A DNA stretch of 37,535 bases, from assembly GCF_028649455.1 (NCBI RefSeq), contig NZ_JAQSIO010000016.1, forward strand, positions 1-37,535, given 5' to 3'. The first letter of the stretch is position 1. Every line of letters starts with the position of its first letter. The notes under the pieces are model-generated. The model saw only the letters and a program-made list of their open reading frames with translations, had not been told where the DNA came from and ran no database searches. Shown piece after piece: positions 22,392 to 31,496 of the stretch. The translations under genes were made by a program, and so were the position numbers. Origin of the DNA: Curvibacter microcysteis (GTDB lineage Bacteria; Pseudomonadota; Gammaproteobacteria; Burkholderiales; Burkholderiaceae_C).

Positions 22392-22694
22392 ATGGCCATC
22401 ACCGAGGACTTCGACCTGTTCTTCACCGACTTCGGTGCGGATGCCACGCTGGGCGGCCAGCCCGTGCGCGGCTTTTTCGCAGCACCCGGGGTGGTGAGCC
22501 AGGTCGGCGTCCACGGCATGGCCACGACCGAGCCCACGTTCACCCTGCCCACGGCAGCTGTGGTGGCGGTGCAGGCAGACCCCGTTGACCTGCCCCTGGT
22601 GGTTGGCGGCGTCCCCTACACCGTTGCCGAGCACCAGCCGGACGGCACTGGCATCAGCACCCTGGTGCTGCAACTGCCCAGGGGGCTGGCATGA
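22392..22694 (+). CDS. Head-tail joining protein (FII-like)
   Basis: A 100-aa beta-rich protein (FDLFFTDFGADATLGGQPVR, then TEPTFTLPTAAVVAVQADPV, then DGTGISTLVLQL). Size, beta pattern and position between capsid and tail terminator match lambda gpFII, which caps the head for tail attachment. Its stop overlaps the next start (ATGA at 22691-22694). Confidence 0.7.
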   Translation: MAITEDFDLFFTDFGADATLGGQPVRGFFAAPGVVSQVGVHGMATTEPTFTLPTAAVVAVQADPVDLPLVVGGVPYTVAEHQPDGTGISTLVLQLPRGLA

Positions 22695-23128
22695 ACAGCG
22701 ACGCCTTCGCAATCCTCAACGCAGTGGTGGCCATCCTGCAGGCCGACCCGACTCTCTGCGACGGCGGGGTGCATCGCAACCGCGTGCGCCCCATGTCCCA
22801 GTCTGTTCGGGCCTCGGTCAGCGTCTACGGCCAGGGCGAGGTCAACCAAGCCCCGGTCGGTCAGGGCGCACTTCGGGTGCAGGACACGTCGATTCGCTGC
22901 GATTGCTACGCCAAGCCCATTGGCGATCGGCCAGAGGATGAGGTCTGCGACGAGCTGAGCAAGCGCGTCCACGACCTGCTGATGGCCAACCCCAGCCTCA
23001 ACGGGCTGGCAGGCCTCATCCACTTTGACCAGCGCAAGCCGGCCGAAATGGAAATGGACAACGAGGGCACCTGTTGCCTCTCGCTGAGTTTTGTGATCCG
23101 TCACGCCGCCCCGGCGGCAAACCTTTAA
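22691..23128 (+). CDS. Tail terminator (gpU-like)
   Basis: A 145-aa protein. An N-terminal helix (AFAILNAVVAILQADPTLCD) is followed by strands and a C-terminal strand (TCCLSLSFVIRHA), the order of tail terminators such as lambda gpU, which stop tail tube growth at the length set by the tape measure. Position directly before the tail tube gene supports this. Cys residues are unusually frequent. Confidence 0.7.
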   Translation: MNSDAFAILNAVVAILQADPTLCDGGVHRNRVRPMSQSVRASVSVYGQGEVNQAPVGQGALRVQDTSIRCDCYAKPIGDRPEDEVCDELSKRVHDLLMANPSLNGLAGLIHFDQRKPAEMEMDNEGTCCLSLSFVIRHAAPAANL

Positions 23129-23143
23129 ACGCAAGGAGCCATC

Positions 23144-23794
23144 ATGGCAAACGCAATCTTCTGGAGCAACGTCGGCGTCGACGTGCAAACCGCCCTTGGC
23201 GCGGCCATCACCATCAGTGCCATCAGCAAGGCTGCCACCGCTGTGGCCACCTACGCTGGCAGCACGGCACCCACTGTGGGCGACTACATCGCCGTCACGG
23301 CCAATGGCATGTACCAGGTCAGTGACCGCATCTTCCGGGTGGCCAACGTCAACACCGTGGCCAAGACCTTTGAGCTCGAGGGCGAGGACAGCACCAGCTA
23401 CGACTCGTTTGCCTCGGGCAGCTTTCAGGTCATCACCTTTGGCGCCAGTTTTGCCAACCTGCAGAACATCAACGTCAGCGGTGGTGAGCCTGAATTTGCC
23501 GATGTCACCACCATCCACGACAACGTCCGCAAGCGCGTGCCCACCATCGTCAGCCCGCTTTCGTTGTCGATGGATGCCATTTACGACCTGAGCGATGCAG
23601 GCTTTGTGGAATGCAACAAGGCCTACCGCGCCAAGGCCAAGCGCGCGATCCGCCTGCGTTTTGGCACAGGCGCCAAGATGGTTTTGACCGGCTATGCGTC
23701 CGCCTCTGGTGTGCCTACCGGCCAGGCCCAGGGCGTGGTGCAGACCAAGGTCAGCATCGAAGCGCAAAACATGCCCACGGTGTACGCCGCCTGA
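23144..23794 (+). CDS. Major tail tube protein
   Basis: A 216-aa beta-rich protein preceded by AAGGAG. The sequence (GTGAKMVLTGYASASGVPTG, then VQTKVSIEAQNMPTVYAA) and the ELEGEDSTSY strand-turn are typical of siphophage tail tube proteins of the phage_TTP family. It sits before the tail chaperone and tape-measure genes, as usual. It polymerises into the tail tube. Confidence 0.85.
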   Translation: MANAIFWSNVGVDVQTALGAAITISAISKAATAVATYAGSTAPTVGDYIAVTANGMYQVSDRIFRVANVNTVAKTFELEGEDSTSYDSFASGSFQVITFGASFANLQNINVSGGEPEFADVTTIHDNVRKRVPTIVSPLSLSMDAIYDLSDAGFVECNKAYRAKAKRAIRLRFGTGAKMVLTGYASASGVPTGQAQGVVQTKVSIEAQNMPTVYAA

Positions 23795-23866
23795 TAGACG
23801 AGCCGCCCCGGGCATTTGCCTGGGGTTGTTCTCCATCCCCTTAAACCCGAACCAATCCCACCAGCC

Positions 23867-24214
23867 ATGAGCGCCCAAACCCAAGTCATCGACGTTGTCG
23901 AGCCGTTCTCCTTTGACCTGCCCCCCACCTTTGACGAGGTGGTTGAGATCAGCCGCGCCGGTGGTCTGCCACCCCAGCGTCTGCCGGTGGTTTTCCGCTA
24001 CCGCACCCGCAAAGAGCTCGATGAGCTGCGCGATGAATTGGCAGGCAAGTCCGACGCTGAGGCGCTGGAGGAAATGCTGGTTGACTGGCAGGTGCCGGGT
24101 AAGCCGTTCAACCGCGAAAACGCTGAAGAGTTCGCCAACAAGTTTCCGCGGGGCCCCACCGAGGTGCTGGAGACCTACTTCCGCGCGTATTGGACGGCGA
24201 AGGCAAAAAACTGA
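23867..24214 (+). CDS. Tail assembly chaperone, G-like
   Basis: A 115-aa acidic protein (PFSFDLPPTFDEVVEISRAG at about residues 11-30) in the position of lambda gpG. It ends just after an A-AAA-AAC slippery heptamer (24205-24211), at which ribosomes can slip back one base into the next frame and make a longer G-T-type protein. The start at 23867 is chosen as the first ATG with the expected protein sequence, though its ribosome binding site is weak. Chaperones of this type coat the tape measure before tube assembly. Confidence 0.8.
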   Translation: MSAQTQVIDVVEPFSFDLPPTFDEVVEISRAGGLPPQRLPVVFRYRTRKELDELRDELAGKSDAEALEEMLVDWQVPGKPFNRENAEEFANKFPRGPTEVLETYFRAYWTAKAKN

Positions 24215-24585
24215 AAGCCTGCGCCCGCGTCATGGTGCGCGGCACGCAGGCCGTCGACCAACAGGCGGCCACCCGCCTGGGATTCGGAAAACACCTGGCT
24301 TTGTTGCAGCAAATCACCCGGCCCAAACCGCTCAATGTTTACCCAGACAACCAAACCCCGCTGGCCATATTCCGCCGCATGCAAACGCAGTGGCGGTATG
24401 CGCCTGCGGGCATGGGCGCTGCGCGCATTGTCGGCATGGATTGGTCGATACTTCCGCGCCATGAGGCCGCTCTGGGCCTCGATGAGCAGGCTCGCATCGC
24501 TGTGTTTGCAGACCTCGAGCTGCTGGAGTTGGCCTGGCTCGAAGAGCATGCACAGCTGGTGTCTGAGCAGCAGAGCAGGGGGTGA
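24190..24585 (+). CDS. Tail assembly chaperone T-like part, made by -1 frameshift
   Basis: A frame of up to 131 codons overlapping the end of the G-like gene in the -1 frame. It has no ATG or ribosome binding site near its 5' end (first codon option is TTG at 24190). Translation through the slippery site at 24205-24211 would fuse about 125 residues to the G-like protein, for a 239-aa product. The sequence (LGFGKHLALLQQITRPKPLN, then ALGLDEQARIAVFADLELLE) resembles DUF1799-type phage proteins. It ends 3 bases before the tape-measure gene, as in lambda. Confidence 0.75.
   Translation: MDGEGKKLKACARVMVRGTQAVDQQAATRLGFGKHLALLQQITRPKPLNVYPDNQTPLAIFRRMQTQWRYAPAGMGAARIVGMDWSILPRHEAALGLDEQARIAVFADLELLELAWLEEHAQLVSEQQSRG
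24205..24211 (+). other. Programmed -1 frameshift site A-AAA-AAC
   Basis: The heptamer is in phase with the G-like frame (GCA AAA AAC) and the zero-frame stop TGA follows directly. After a -1 slip both tRNAs re-pair on AAA codons and reading continues in the T-like frame. Place and logic are those of lambda G/GT and many siphophages. Confidence 0.8.
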
Positions 24586-24588
24586 GCG

Positions 24589-27500
24589 ATGAGCATCACC
24601 ATTCTTGGGGTAAGGCTCACCCTTGAGGGCGCCGACAAGGTCGATGCCGACCTGCATAAGCTCAGCTCCAGCTTTGCCCAGACCGGGGTATCGGCCGCCC
24701 AGACCGCCGCAGCGATGCGCCAGGTGCCGGCGCAGTTCACCGACATCGTTACCTCGCTCCAGGCGGGCCAGGCGCCATTGACCGTGCTGCTCCAGCAGGG
24801 CGGGCAATTGAAGGACGCCTTTGGTGGTGTCGGTAACGCTGCGCGGGCAATGAGCACCTATTTGTCCAGCCTGGCAACGCCCATCAACCTCACTGCCGCT
24901 GCTGTCGCGGCGGTGGGCGTGGCGGCTTACCAGGGCGCGCAGGAGATGGCGACCTGGCGCAACGCCATGATTGCCAGCGGCAATTCAGTCGGCGCCACAG
25001 TGCAACAGTTCCAGGCTGTGGCAGACAGCATGGACAGCGTGGCCGGCATCACCAAGGGCAGCGCCACTCAGGCGTTGGTCACGTTTGCCAGCACCGGCAA
25101 GGTGGCCTCGGCCAACCTGGAGTCGTTTGCCACTTCGGCCATCCAGTGGTCGCGTGAGACTGGCGACTCGATCTCCGACATTGCCAAGAACTTTGCCGAC
25201 TTGGCCAAAGAGCCGCTCTCGGCAACGATCAAGCTAAACGAGGGAATGAACTTCCTCACCCTGTCGGTTTACCAGCAAATCAAGGCACTGGACGATCAGG
25301 GCAAAACTGTCGAGGCTGCCAACTTGGCCCAGCGCACCTACGCTGACACGCTGGGTAATCGTGCGGCCGAGATGGAGAAGAACATCGGGGCCATCGAACG
25401 CAGTTGGCGGAATGTCAAGGCCGCCACGCTGGATGCCTGGGATGCCCTGAAGTCGCTCGGCAGAGATCCGACCATTGGTGAGCGTGCGCTGCCGCTTATG
25501 GATCGAATCGGCGATCTTGAAAAGATGAAGGCCTTCGGCCTTTTTTGGAATGAGGAGCGCGAAAAGTCGTTGCAGCTTGCCAAAGCTGAACTGGCCGAAC
25601 TGGAAAAGGAATTCAACGCCAAGAACAAGATTGCTGCAGCTGATGCTGCTCGTAATACCTCGGTAGCCGCACGAATTCAGGCTGACAAGGACGGCCTCAA
25701 GTACCTGTCCGAAGAAGTCAAGATGCGGCGAGAGATCGCTCAGCAGCTTGAAACTTTGAATGCCGCCGGTGCTTCCGACGCCGAAAAGGCCAAGCGCGAG
25801 GCGGACATTCGGGCTAGCTACAACAAGAAAGGCCCTGCGGCGTCCAAAGAAGCCAACCCCTTCGCCGCCGACCAGGAGGCCGCCAAAGAGTGGGCCAAAT
25901 ACGTTCAAGAATTCAGCAAAGCCGCGGCTGATGCCGAGGCCAAGACCGAGGGACTGACCAAGAGCCAGGCTACCCTGGTGGAGTTCTTGCAGTCACCCGG
26001 CTACGCCAACATGCCCGAATCGGCCCGCCAGCTTGCGCTGGAGAAGGCCTACGCCGCCATTGCTGCGGAAAAACAGGGCGAGGCCGAGAAGGTGCTGGCC
26101 GCCCAGGCCAAAGAGGCCGCCAAAGCCTATGACGACACCTACGAATCGATCGTCAAACGCACGGACGCCATCGCCGGCGAGGCCGCAAAGCAGCGCGAGG
26201 CCAATGAAGCTATCGGCTTGAGTGCCTCCGCCATCGCAGCGCTGGAGGCGGCCCGCTTGGAAGAGCAGGCTGTGGCCAAGTTGGACCGCGCGCGGCTGGC
26301 CGATGAGATCGATTGGTCTGGCAAGCTGGGCGACGCCTACCGCGAGCAGGCTTCTGCGCTGCGCGATCTGGCCAAAGTGAAAGTCGACGGTGCTGCGGCA
26401 AAGGGCATTGCAGAAGCAGCCAAGGCTGCTGCCGACGAATGGAAGCGCACCTCCGAATCCATTGAACGCAGCATCACCGACAGCCTGATGCGTGGGTTCG
26501 AGTCCGGCAAGGGCTTCGCCCGGAACATGCGGGACACCCTGGTCAATCTGTTCAAAACGCTGGTCCTGCGGCCCGTCATCAGCTTCATCGTCAACCCTGT
26601 TGCCGCCGCAATCACCGGCTCCATGGGCCTGAGCACGGCCGCCAACGCAGCCGGCACGGTCAACGCGGTCACAACCGGCAGCAGCCTGCTCAGCGGCAGC
26701 GGCTATGTCAGCGGCGCGCAGTCAATTTTCAATGGCGGCAGCCGGCTTTTCGACATGGGCCTGGAAACGATGGGCCAGGGGATGATGGATATCGGCAACT
26801 GGGCTGCGCGCAATGCCACATCCCTCGAAACATTCGGCAACGGCCTGGGCTACGCCAGCGCGGCCATCTCCGCATTCAAAGGCAACTGGGGCGCGGCGGC
26901 GGGGGCTGCCATCGGCACGTACCTCGGCGGGCCCATCGGCGCCACCCTGGGTAACTTCCTGGGCGGGCTGATCGACAGCGCGTTTGCGGGCGAGTCGCGC
27001 AGCGGCGGCCAGTACGGCGTGGCCTACAACGGCCAGGTGGCCAACAACCGTCGCGGCGAGACATACCAGTACGTCGGCCAGCAGTTCAACCGGGACAACT
27101 CGACCGGCGTGCGCGTCACCAACGGCAAGTCCTATTTGATGGAGGCCGATGGCCTGGGCGCCACGGCTGATGCGGCGATCAATAAGGCGGTGGCCGGCGC
27201 AGCAGAGACGATCGACAAAACGCTGGCAGCCCTGGGCTCCAAGCTGCAGACGACTGGGTACTGGGCCGGGCTGGAGACCTCCGGCAAAGGCCGTGGCGGC
27301 GTGTTTGCAGGCGGCTCGCTCACCGGCGGCGTGGGGTTTGGTGAGTCCGGCAAGGGCGACAACACTGCCGGCACGCTGTACGAAAAGTGGTCAACGCAAA
27401 GCCCGGACGCGGCTACCGCGATGGCCAATTTCACGCTGGACCTCAAGCAGTCCGTGGTGCAGGCCCTGCAAGCGGCCACCGACATTCCGACGACCATCAA

Positions 27501-29883
27501 GACGATGCTCACGGATGACGCCGGCAAGCTGTTGGAAGTCGAGAGCATGACCGCCGAGCAGGTGGACGCGCTGCTCAAGTCCATCGACAACCAGATCATT
27601 GCGGTGCAGACCCTGCAGCAAGTGGCCGATATGCTGCCGCTGCAGAACCTCAAAAAGCTGTCGTTTGATGCGTCGTCTGAGCTGATCAAACTGGCCGGTG
27701 GCCTGGACACGCTCACGAGCCAGGCCCAGAGCTACTACCAGAATTTCTACTCGGCCAGCGAGCAGACCGACAACACCCTGGGCAACATCAAGACCTCGCT
27801 GAAGTCGGTGGGTCTGGAGTTGCCCACGACCCGCGACGGATTCCGCGCCCTGGTCGAAGCCCAGGACCTGAACACCGAAAGCGGCCGCAAAGCGTATGCC
27901 GCCCTGATGGCCGTTAGCTCCGCATTTGCCAGCGTCACGCCCGCTGCCGAGGGCGCAGCCAAGCGCACAGCTGCCGACATCAAGAGCGAGAAGGGCAATT
28001 TGCAGGACCAACTCGACCAGCTGACCATGTCCAACACGGACTTGTTGAAGAAGCAGCGCGAGGCCCTGGATGAGTCCAACCGCGCCATCTTCGATCAGAT
28101 CCAAGCCGAGAAAAAAGCCCAGTCCGTCAAAGCCGAGCGCACCGGTTTGCAGGACCAACTGGATCAGCTCACGCTCACGAATGCGCAACTCCTGGAGAAG
28201 CAGCGCGCCGCCCTGGACGAATCGAACCGAGCCATCTTCGACCAGATTCAAGCTGAAAAGAAGGCCGCAAGCGTCAAGGCCGAGCGCACGAATCTGCAGG
28301 ACCAACTGGACCAGCTGACCCTGACGAATGCCGAGCTGCTGGCCAAGCAGCGGGCCGCTTTGGACGAGAGCAACCGCGCCATCTTTGACCAGATTCAGGC
28401 TGAGAAAAAGGCGGCTGAGGTCAAGTCTCAACGCGCCTCCCTGCAGGACGAATACGACCAGTTGACGATGACCAGCGCCCAGCTGCTCGATAAGCAGCGC
28501 AACGCTTTGGACGAATCGAACCGCGCGCTGTTTGACCAGGTGCAGGCCCAGAAAAAGGCCAACGCCGTCGCCTCCGAGCGGGCCAGCCTGCAAACCCAGC
28601 TCGATCAGGCTCTGGGCAACACCGCCGCGCTGCGCGCTGCCGAACTGGCCAAGCTGGACGAGAGCAACCGTGCCCTGCAGGAGCGCATCTGGGCCATTGC
28701 CGACGCCCGCGCCGCTGCTGATGCTGCGTACTCTGCGCTGGAGGCCTCGATCAACAAACAGCGCACAGCCTTGCAGCAGACCGCCAGCATCGCCCAAGAG
28801 GCGGTCAGCACGATTGGCAGCATCTACGAGACGCTCAAGAGCAACGTCGCCGACCTGTACAACAGCGTGGCCAGCACGCAAGGGCAGGGCAAGGCGGCTG
28901 CGCTGGATTTCATTGATCAAGTGCTGACCGGCGCCCAGGCCACCGGCTCCCTGCCCGATGGCCAGGCTTTGACCGATGCCATCGCCGCTGCTCGCAACGG
29001 CCTCAGCGACAGCAACACGTTTGCCAGTGCTTTTGAGCAGCAGCGCGCCCAGCTCGTCCTGGCCGGCAAGCTGGCCGACCTGCAGACCATTGCGGGCGTC
29101 CAAAAATCGGTGGCGCAGCAGCAGCTGGATGCGGCCAATGACCAGCTCAGCAAGCTCGATGACACGCTCGCGTATTGGAAGCAGCAGCTCGACATTTCCA
29201 ACGGCACGTACAAAGCAACCCTCAGCGTGGCTGATGCGATCAAGGATCTGAGCGCCGCGATCCTCAAAGTCAACGCCGCCACGGGCACGGGCAGTGGCTC
29301 TACCAGCAGCGGCAGCGCGGGCTCCACTTCCGGCGGCACTAGCGGCGGTTTCAGCGCTGGGCCTGGGTCGGGTAGCGCGCCCACGGCTCTGACCGGCGAA
29401 GAGGCCAATCTTGCCTCCATCCGTGGGTATTTCCTGGCCACCTATGACCTGAGCAATCGGGCCGGCAGCCTGGCCAAGATCGCCCAGACCGCCAAGGAAT
29501 ACAACGTCACGCAGGCCCGTCTGGCCAAGGCCGTGGGCTGGAATGAGGACGAGATGCAGCGCCTGTTTGCATCGGCCGGCATCCCCGCATTTGCAGTGGG
29601 CACCAATTTCGTCCCCCGCGACATGCTTGCCATGATCCATCAGGGCGAAGCCATCGTGCCCAAGGCGTACAACCCCGCCGCCAACGGCGTGTTGCAGTCC
29701 GATGGCCAGGTGGCGCAGCTGCTGTCTGCACTGGTGGCACGCGCAGAGGCTGCAGAGGCTCAGCTCGCGGCTCTGGGTGGGCAGCTGGCGGAGTTAAACA
29801 ACCATGCGAAGCGCACAGCGGACGCCACCAACGGCAATGCCGAGGGTGGCCCGCAGCGCGTCCGAATTGTGGGAGGGGCCTGA
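24589..29883 (+). CDS. Tail length tape measure protein
   Basis: A 1764-aa protein, twice the size of lambda gpH. The N-terminus (residues about 1-260) is the TMP_2-like region, including GVSAAQTAAAMRQVPAQFTD and VTSLQAGQAPLTVLLQQGGQ. Long coiled coils follow to about 680. A hydrophobic, Gly/Ala-rich zone (about 658-805, with GNWGAAAGAAIGTYLGGPIG) could insert into the host membrane. Residues about 1138-1333 hold four 49-residue coiled-coil repeats plus a weaker fifth. A Ser/Gly linker (about 1565-1600) precedes a C-terminal domain (FAVGTNFVPRDMLAMIHQGE). By the usual rule of about 0.15 nm per residue the tail would be roughly 260 nm; this is an estimate. Confidence 0.93.
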   Translation: MSITILGVRLTLEGADKVDADLHKLSSSFAQTGVSAAQTAAAMRQVPAQFTDIVTSLQAGQAPLTVLLQQGGQLKDAFGGVGNAARAMSTYLSSLATPINLTAAAVAAVGVAAYQGAQEMATWRNAMIASGNSVGATVQQFQAVADSMDSVAGITKGSATQALVTFASTGKVASANLESFATSAIQWSRETGDSISDIAKNFADLAKEPLSATIKLNEGMNFLTLSVYQQIKALDDQGKTVEAANLAQRTYADTLGNRAAEMEKNIGAIERSWRNVKAATLDAWDALKSLGRDPTIGERALPLMDRIGDLEKMKAFGLFWNEEREKSLQLAKAELAELEKEFNAKNKIAAADAARNTSVAARIQADKDGLKYLSEEVKMRREIAQQLETLNAAGASDAEKAKREADIRASYNKKGPAASKEANPFAADQEAAKEWAKYVQEFSKAAADAEAKTEGLTKSQATLVEFLQSPGYANMPESARQLALEKAYAAIAAEKQGEAEKVLAAQAKEAAKAYDDTYESIVKRTDAIAGEAAKQREANEAIGLSASAIAALEAARLEEQAVAKLDRARLADEIDWSGKLGDAYREQASALRDLAKVKVDGAAAKGIAEAAKAAADEWKRTSESIERSITDSLMRGFESGKGFARNMRDTLVNLFKTLVLRPVISFIVNPVAAAITGSMGLSTAANAAGTVNAVTTGSSLLSGSGYVSGAQSIFNGGSRLFDMGLETMGQGMMDIGNWAARNATSLETFGNGLGYASAAISAFKGNWGAAAGAAIGTYLGGPIGATLGNFLGGLIDSAFAGESRSGGQYGVAYNGQVANNRRGETYQYVGQQFNRDNSTGVRVTNGKSYLMEADGLGATADAAINKAVAGAAETIDKTLAALGSKLQTTGYWAGLETSGKGRGGVFAGGSLTGGVGFGESGKGDNTAGTLYEKWSTQSPDAATAMANFTLDLKQSVVQALQAATDIPTTIKTMLTDDAGKLLEVESMTAEQVDALLKSIDNQIIAVQTLQQVADMLPLQNLKKLSFDASSELIKLAGGLDTLTSQAQSYYQNFYSASEQTDNTLGNIKTSLKSVGLELPTTRDGFRALVEAQDLNTESGRKAYAALMAVSSAFASVTPAAEGAAKRTAADIKSEKGNLQDQLDQLTMSNTDLLKKQREALDESNRAIFDQIQAEKKAQSVKAERTGLQDQLDQLTLTNAQLLEKQRAALDESNRAIFDQIQAEKKAASVKAERTNLQDQLDQLTLTNAELLAKQRAALDESNRAIFDQIQAEKKAAEVKSQRASLQDEYDQLTMTSAQLLDKQRNALDESNRALFDQVQAQKKANAVASERASLQTQLDQALGNTAALRAAELAKLDESNRALQERIWAIADARAAADAAYSALEASINKQRTALQQTASIAQEAVSTIGSIYETLKSNVADLYNSVASTQGQGKAAALDFIDQVLTGAQATGSLPDGQALTDAIAAARNGLSDSNTFASAFEQQRAQLVLAGKLADLQTIAGVQKSVAQQQLDAANDQLSKLDDTLAYWKQQLDISNGTYKATLSVADAIKDLSAAILKVNAATGTGSGSTSSGSAGSTSGGTSGGFSAGPGSGSAPTALTGEEANLASIRGYFLATYDLSNRAGSLAKIAQTAKEYNVTQARLAKAVGWNEDEMQRLFASAGIPAFAVGTNFVPRDMLAMIHQGEAIVPKAYNPAANGVLQSDGQVAQLLSALVARAEAAEAQLAALGGQLAELNNHAKRTADATNGNAEGGPQRVRIVGGA
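28000..28734 (+). repeat. 147-bp tandem repeats in the tape-measure gene
   Basis: Units start at 28000, 28147, 28294 and 28441 (each exactly 147 bp), with a diverged fifth from 28588. Each encodes 49 residues with LQDQLDQLTLTNAxLLxKQR, ALDESNRAIFDQIQAEKKA and a short basic link. Forty-nine residues equal seven heptads, so copy number can change without breaking coiled-coil phase. Confidence 0.9.
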
Positions 29884-29886
29884 CCC

Positions 29887-30825
29887 ATGTCTGCCTACAT
29901 GCTCGACTCTGTGGACGTCACCGATGCGGTGTTGCATTCGTCCTCCATTCCCATGCCCGACAGCGGTCAGGGCGAGTTCGACTGGGTGTCCGGCGCTGTG
30001 CATGTCATTGATGACTTGCGGCTCGACCCGGTGGACCACCTGGTGTACTCGTGCGTCAAGGATCACACCGGCCGCGCTGTGCGGCCCGGCCTGGATGCTA
30101 CCTACTGGCTGCTCAAAGAGGCCAGCAACCGGTGGCGCATGTTTGACGACAAGGTGATGACCGACAGCGTCGCAACCGAGTCCATGACGGTGGTGCTGCG
30201 ACCTGGGTTCATCAACGCATTGCAGGCGTACAGCCCGGTGGGCGCGGCCATGCGGATCGTCTATGAGGACGCCCCGGGCGGTGCTGTGCTGCGCGATGAA
30301 ACCATCTCGCTGCAAGAGCCGCCAGTGGACTGGTACGACTGGGCCTTTGGCCAGATCCGCCCGCTGGAAAACGTGCTGTTCAAAGACCTGGTGCCGTACC
30401 CCAACGCTCAGATCACGGTGACCGTGACCGCAGGCCCTGACAACCCCGTGGGCCTGGGCAAGCTGCTGGTGGGCGACCTGATCCCGCTTGTGGATGAAAA
30501 CGACGCGGCAGGCCCTGGCGGTGTGGGTGACGGCCCCACGGCTGAGCCTATTTCGCACAGCTATGTCGATATCGACCGCTGGGGCAACACCCGCATCGAA
30601 GACGGCGCGTCCAGCACTGATCTGCGGTTCACCTTGCTGATGCCCACCGTCAACGCGGACTACGTGCTGCAAGTCACGCGCCGCCGGCTGAACAAACCTA
30701 CTTCTTGGATTTTGAGTGACCGCCCTGGCTTTCGGGGGCTGAACTCGTACGGCCTGGGCGCTGTGACCGTCAAGTACGGCACCACGCGCTCTGAGGCCTC
30801 TGGTTACGTGAAAGGGATGATCTGA
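29887..30825 (+). CDS. Tail tip / minor tail protein
   Basis: A 312-aa beta-rich protein directly after the tape measure (3-base gap). The sequence (FDWVSGAVHVIDDLRLDPVD, then WYDWAFGQIRPLENVLFKDL) gives no familiar enzyme motif. A Gly/Pro hinge (about residues 215-225) separates two beta domains; the last (HSYVDIDRWGNTRIEDGASS) may be exposed. Position and composition indicate a distal tail or baseplate component. The lambda-type J protein is not evident in this window, so the tail tip may be built differently. Confidence 0.6.
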   Translation: MSAYMLDSVDVTDAVLHSSSIPMPDSGQGEFDWVSGAVHVIDDLRLDPVDHLVYSCVKDHTGRAVRPGLDATYWLLKEASNRWRMFDDKVMTDSVATESMTVVLRPGFINALQAYSPVGAAMRIVYEDAPGGAVLRDETISLQEPPVDWYDWAFGQIRPLENVLFKDLVPYPNAQITVTVTAGPDNPVGLGKLLVGDLIPLVDENDAAGPGGVGDGPTAEPISHSYVDIDRWGNTRIEDGASSTDLRFTLLMPTVNADYVLQVTRRRLNKPTSWILSDRPGFRGLNSYGLGAVTVKYGTTRSEASGYVKGMI

Positions 30826-31496
30826 TGTCTGCAACACCCCCCACCAGCCTGACCAGCATGCCGGATTCCCCGGACCGTGCTGACCGGTTGACATTCTCAG
30901 CGCGCTGCACCGCGCTGTTCGACTTCCTCAAAAACACGGGCATTGGCGAATGGCGCGCCATGATGGCCAACGTCTACGCCAATGCGCTCGACGCCCTGGC
31001 CAGCGCCGTATCGGCCTCATCCAGTGCCAATGCTGCCCAGGCCAGTGCCAATGCCGCGCAGGCCCTGGTCAATGCCGCCAAGTGGGTGCCCGGCGCGTAC
31101 ACAGCGGGCCAGGCCGTTTGGTCGCCCGTTGACCTGCTTACTTACAGGGCGCGTGTTGACCTAGCCGCGTCCAGCGTGGACCCCTCCAGCGATCGCCCCA
31201 ACTGGGCCCCCGCCCAGGACAGCGGCCTGCCTGCCCAGCGCATCACGGCAAACACATCTGCCCAGGTCGGTCTGCACTACGTGTTTGCCGCCGGTGGCAT
31301 CACGCTGACATTCCCTGCCTCGCCCGCCGTGGGCGACCGCATCGGCATCACCAATGCCTCTGGCACGGCCACCTGCCTTGTGGACCCCAACGGCAAGAAA
31401 TTCAAGGGCAACAGCACTGTGATGAAGCTGGACGACTTGGCTGCGTCGGCGGTGCTGCGGTACGCCAACTCCACTGATGGATGGATCAAGCAATGA
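30825..31496 (+). CDS. Tail fibre-like protein with carbohydrate-binding pattern
   Basis: A 223-aa protein. An Ala/Ser-rich heptad region (about residues 50-85, ASSSANAAQASANAAQALVN) suggests a trimeric coiled coil. WVPGAYTAGQAVWSPVDLLT resembles the chitin/cellulose-binding CBM5/12 core found in phage fibres. The C-terminus (TLTFPASPAVGDRIGITNAS) matches a small beta domain common in fibre proteins. Probable receptor-binding component. Start overlaps the previous stop by one base. Confidence 0.65.
   Translation: MSATPPTSLTSMPDSPDRADRLTFSARCTALFDFLKNTGIGEWRAMMANVYANALDALASAVSASSSANAAQASANAAQALVNAAKWVPGAYTAGQAVWSPVDLLTYRARVDLAASSVDPSSDRPNWAPAQDSGLPAQRITANTSAQVGLHYVFAAGGITLTFPASPAVGDRIGITNASGTATCLVDPNGKKFKGNSTVMKLDDLAASAVLRYANSTDGWIKQ

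Noticed and set aside
27391-29640. A 749-codon open frame on the minus strand opposite the tape measure gene
   Set aside because: Shadow of the tape measure; its repeats merely mirror the 147-bp units on the coding strand.
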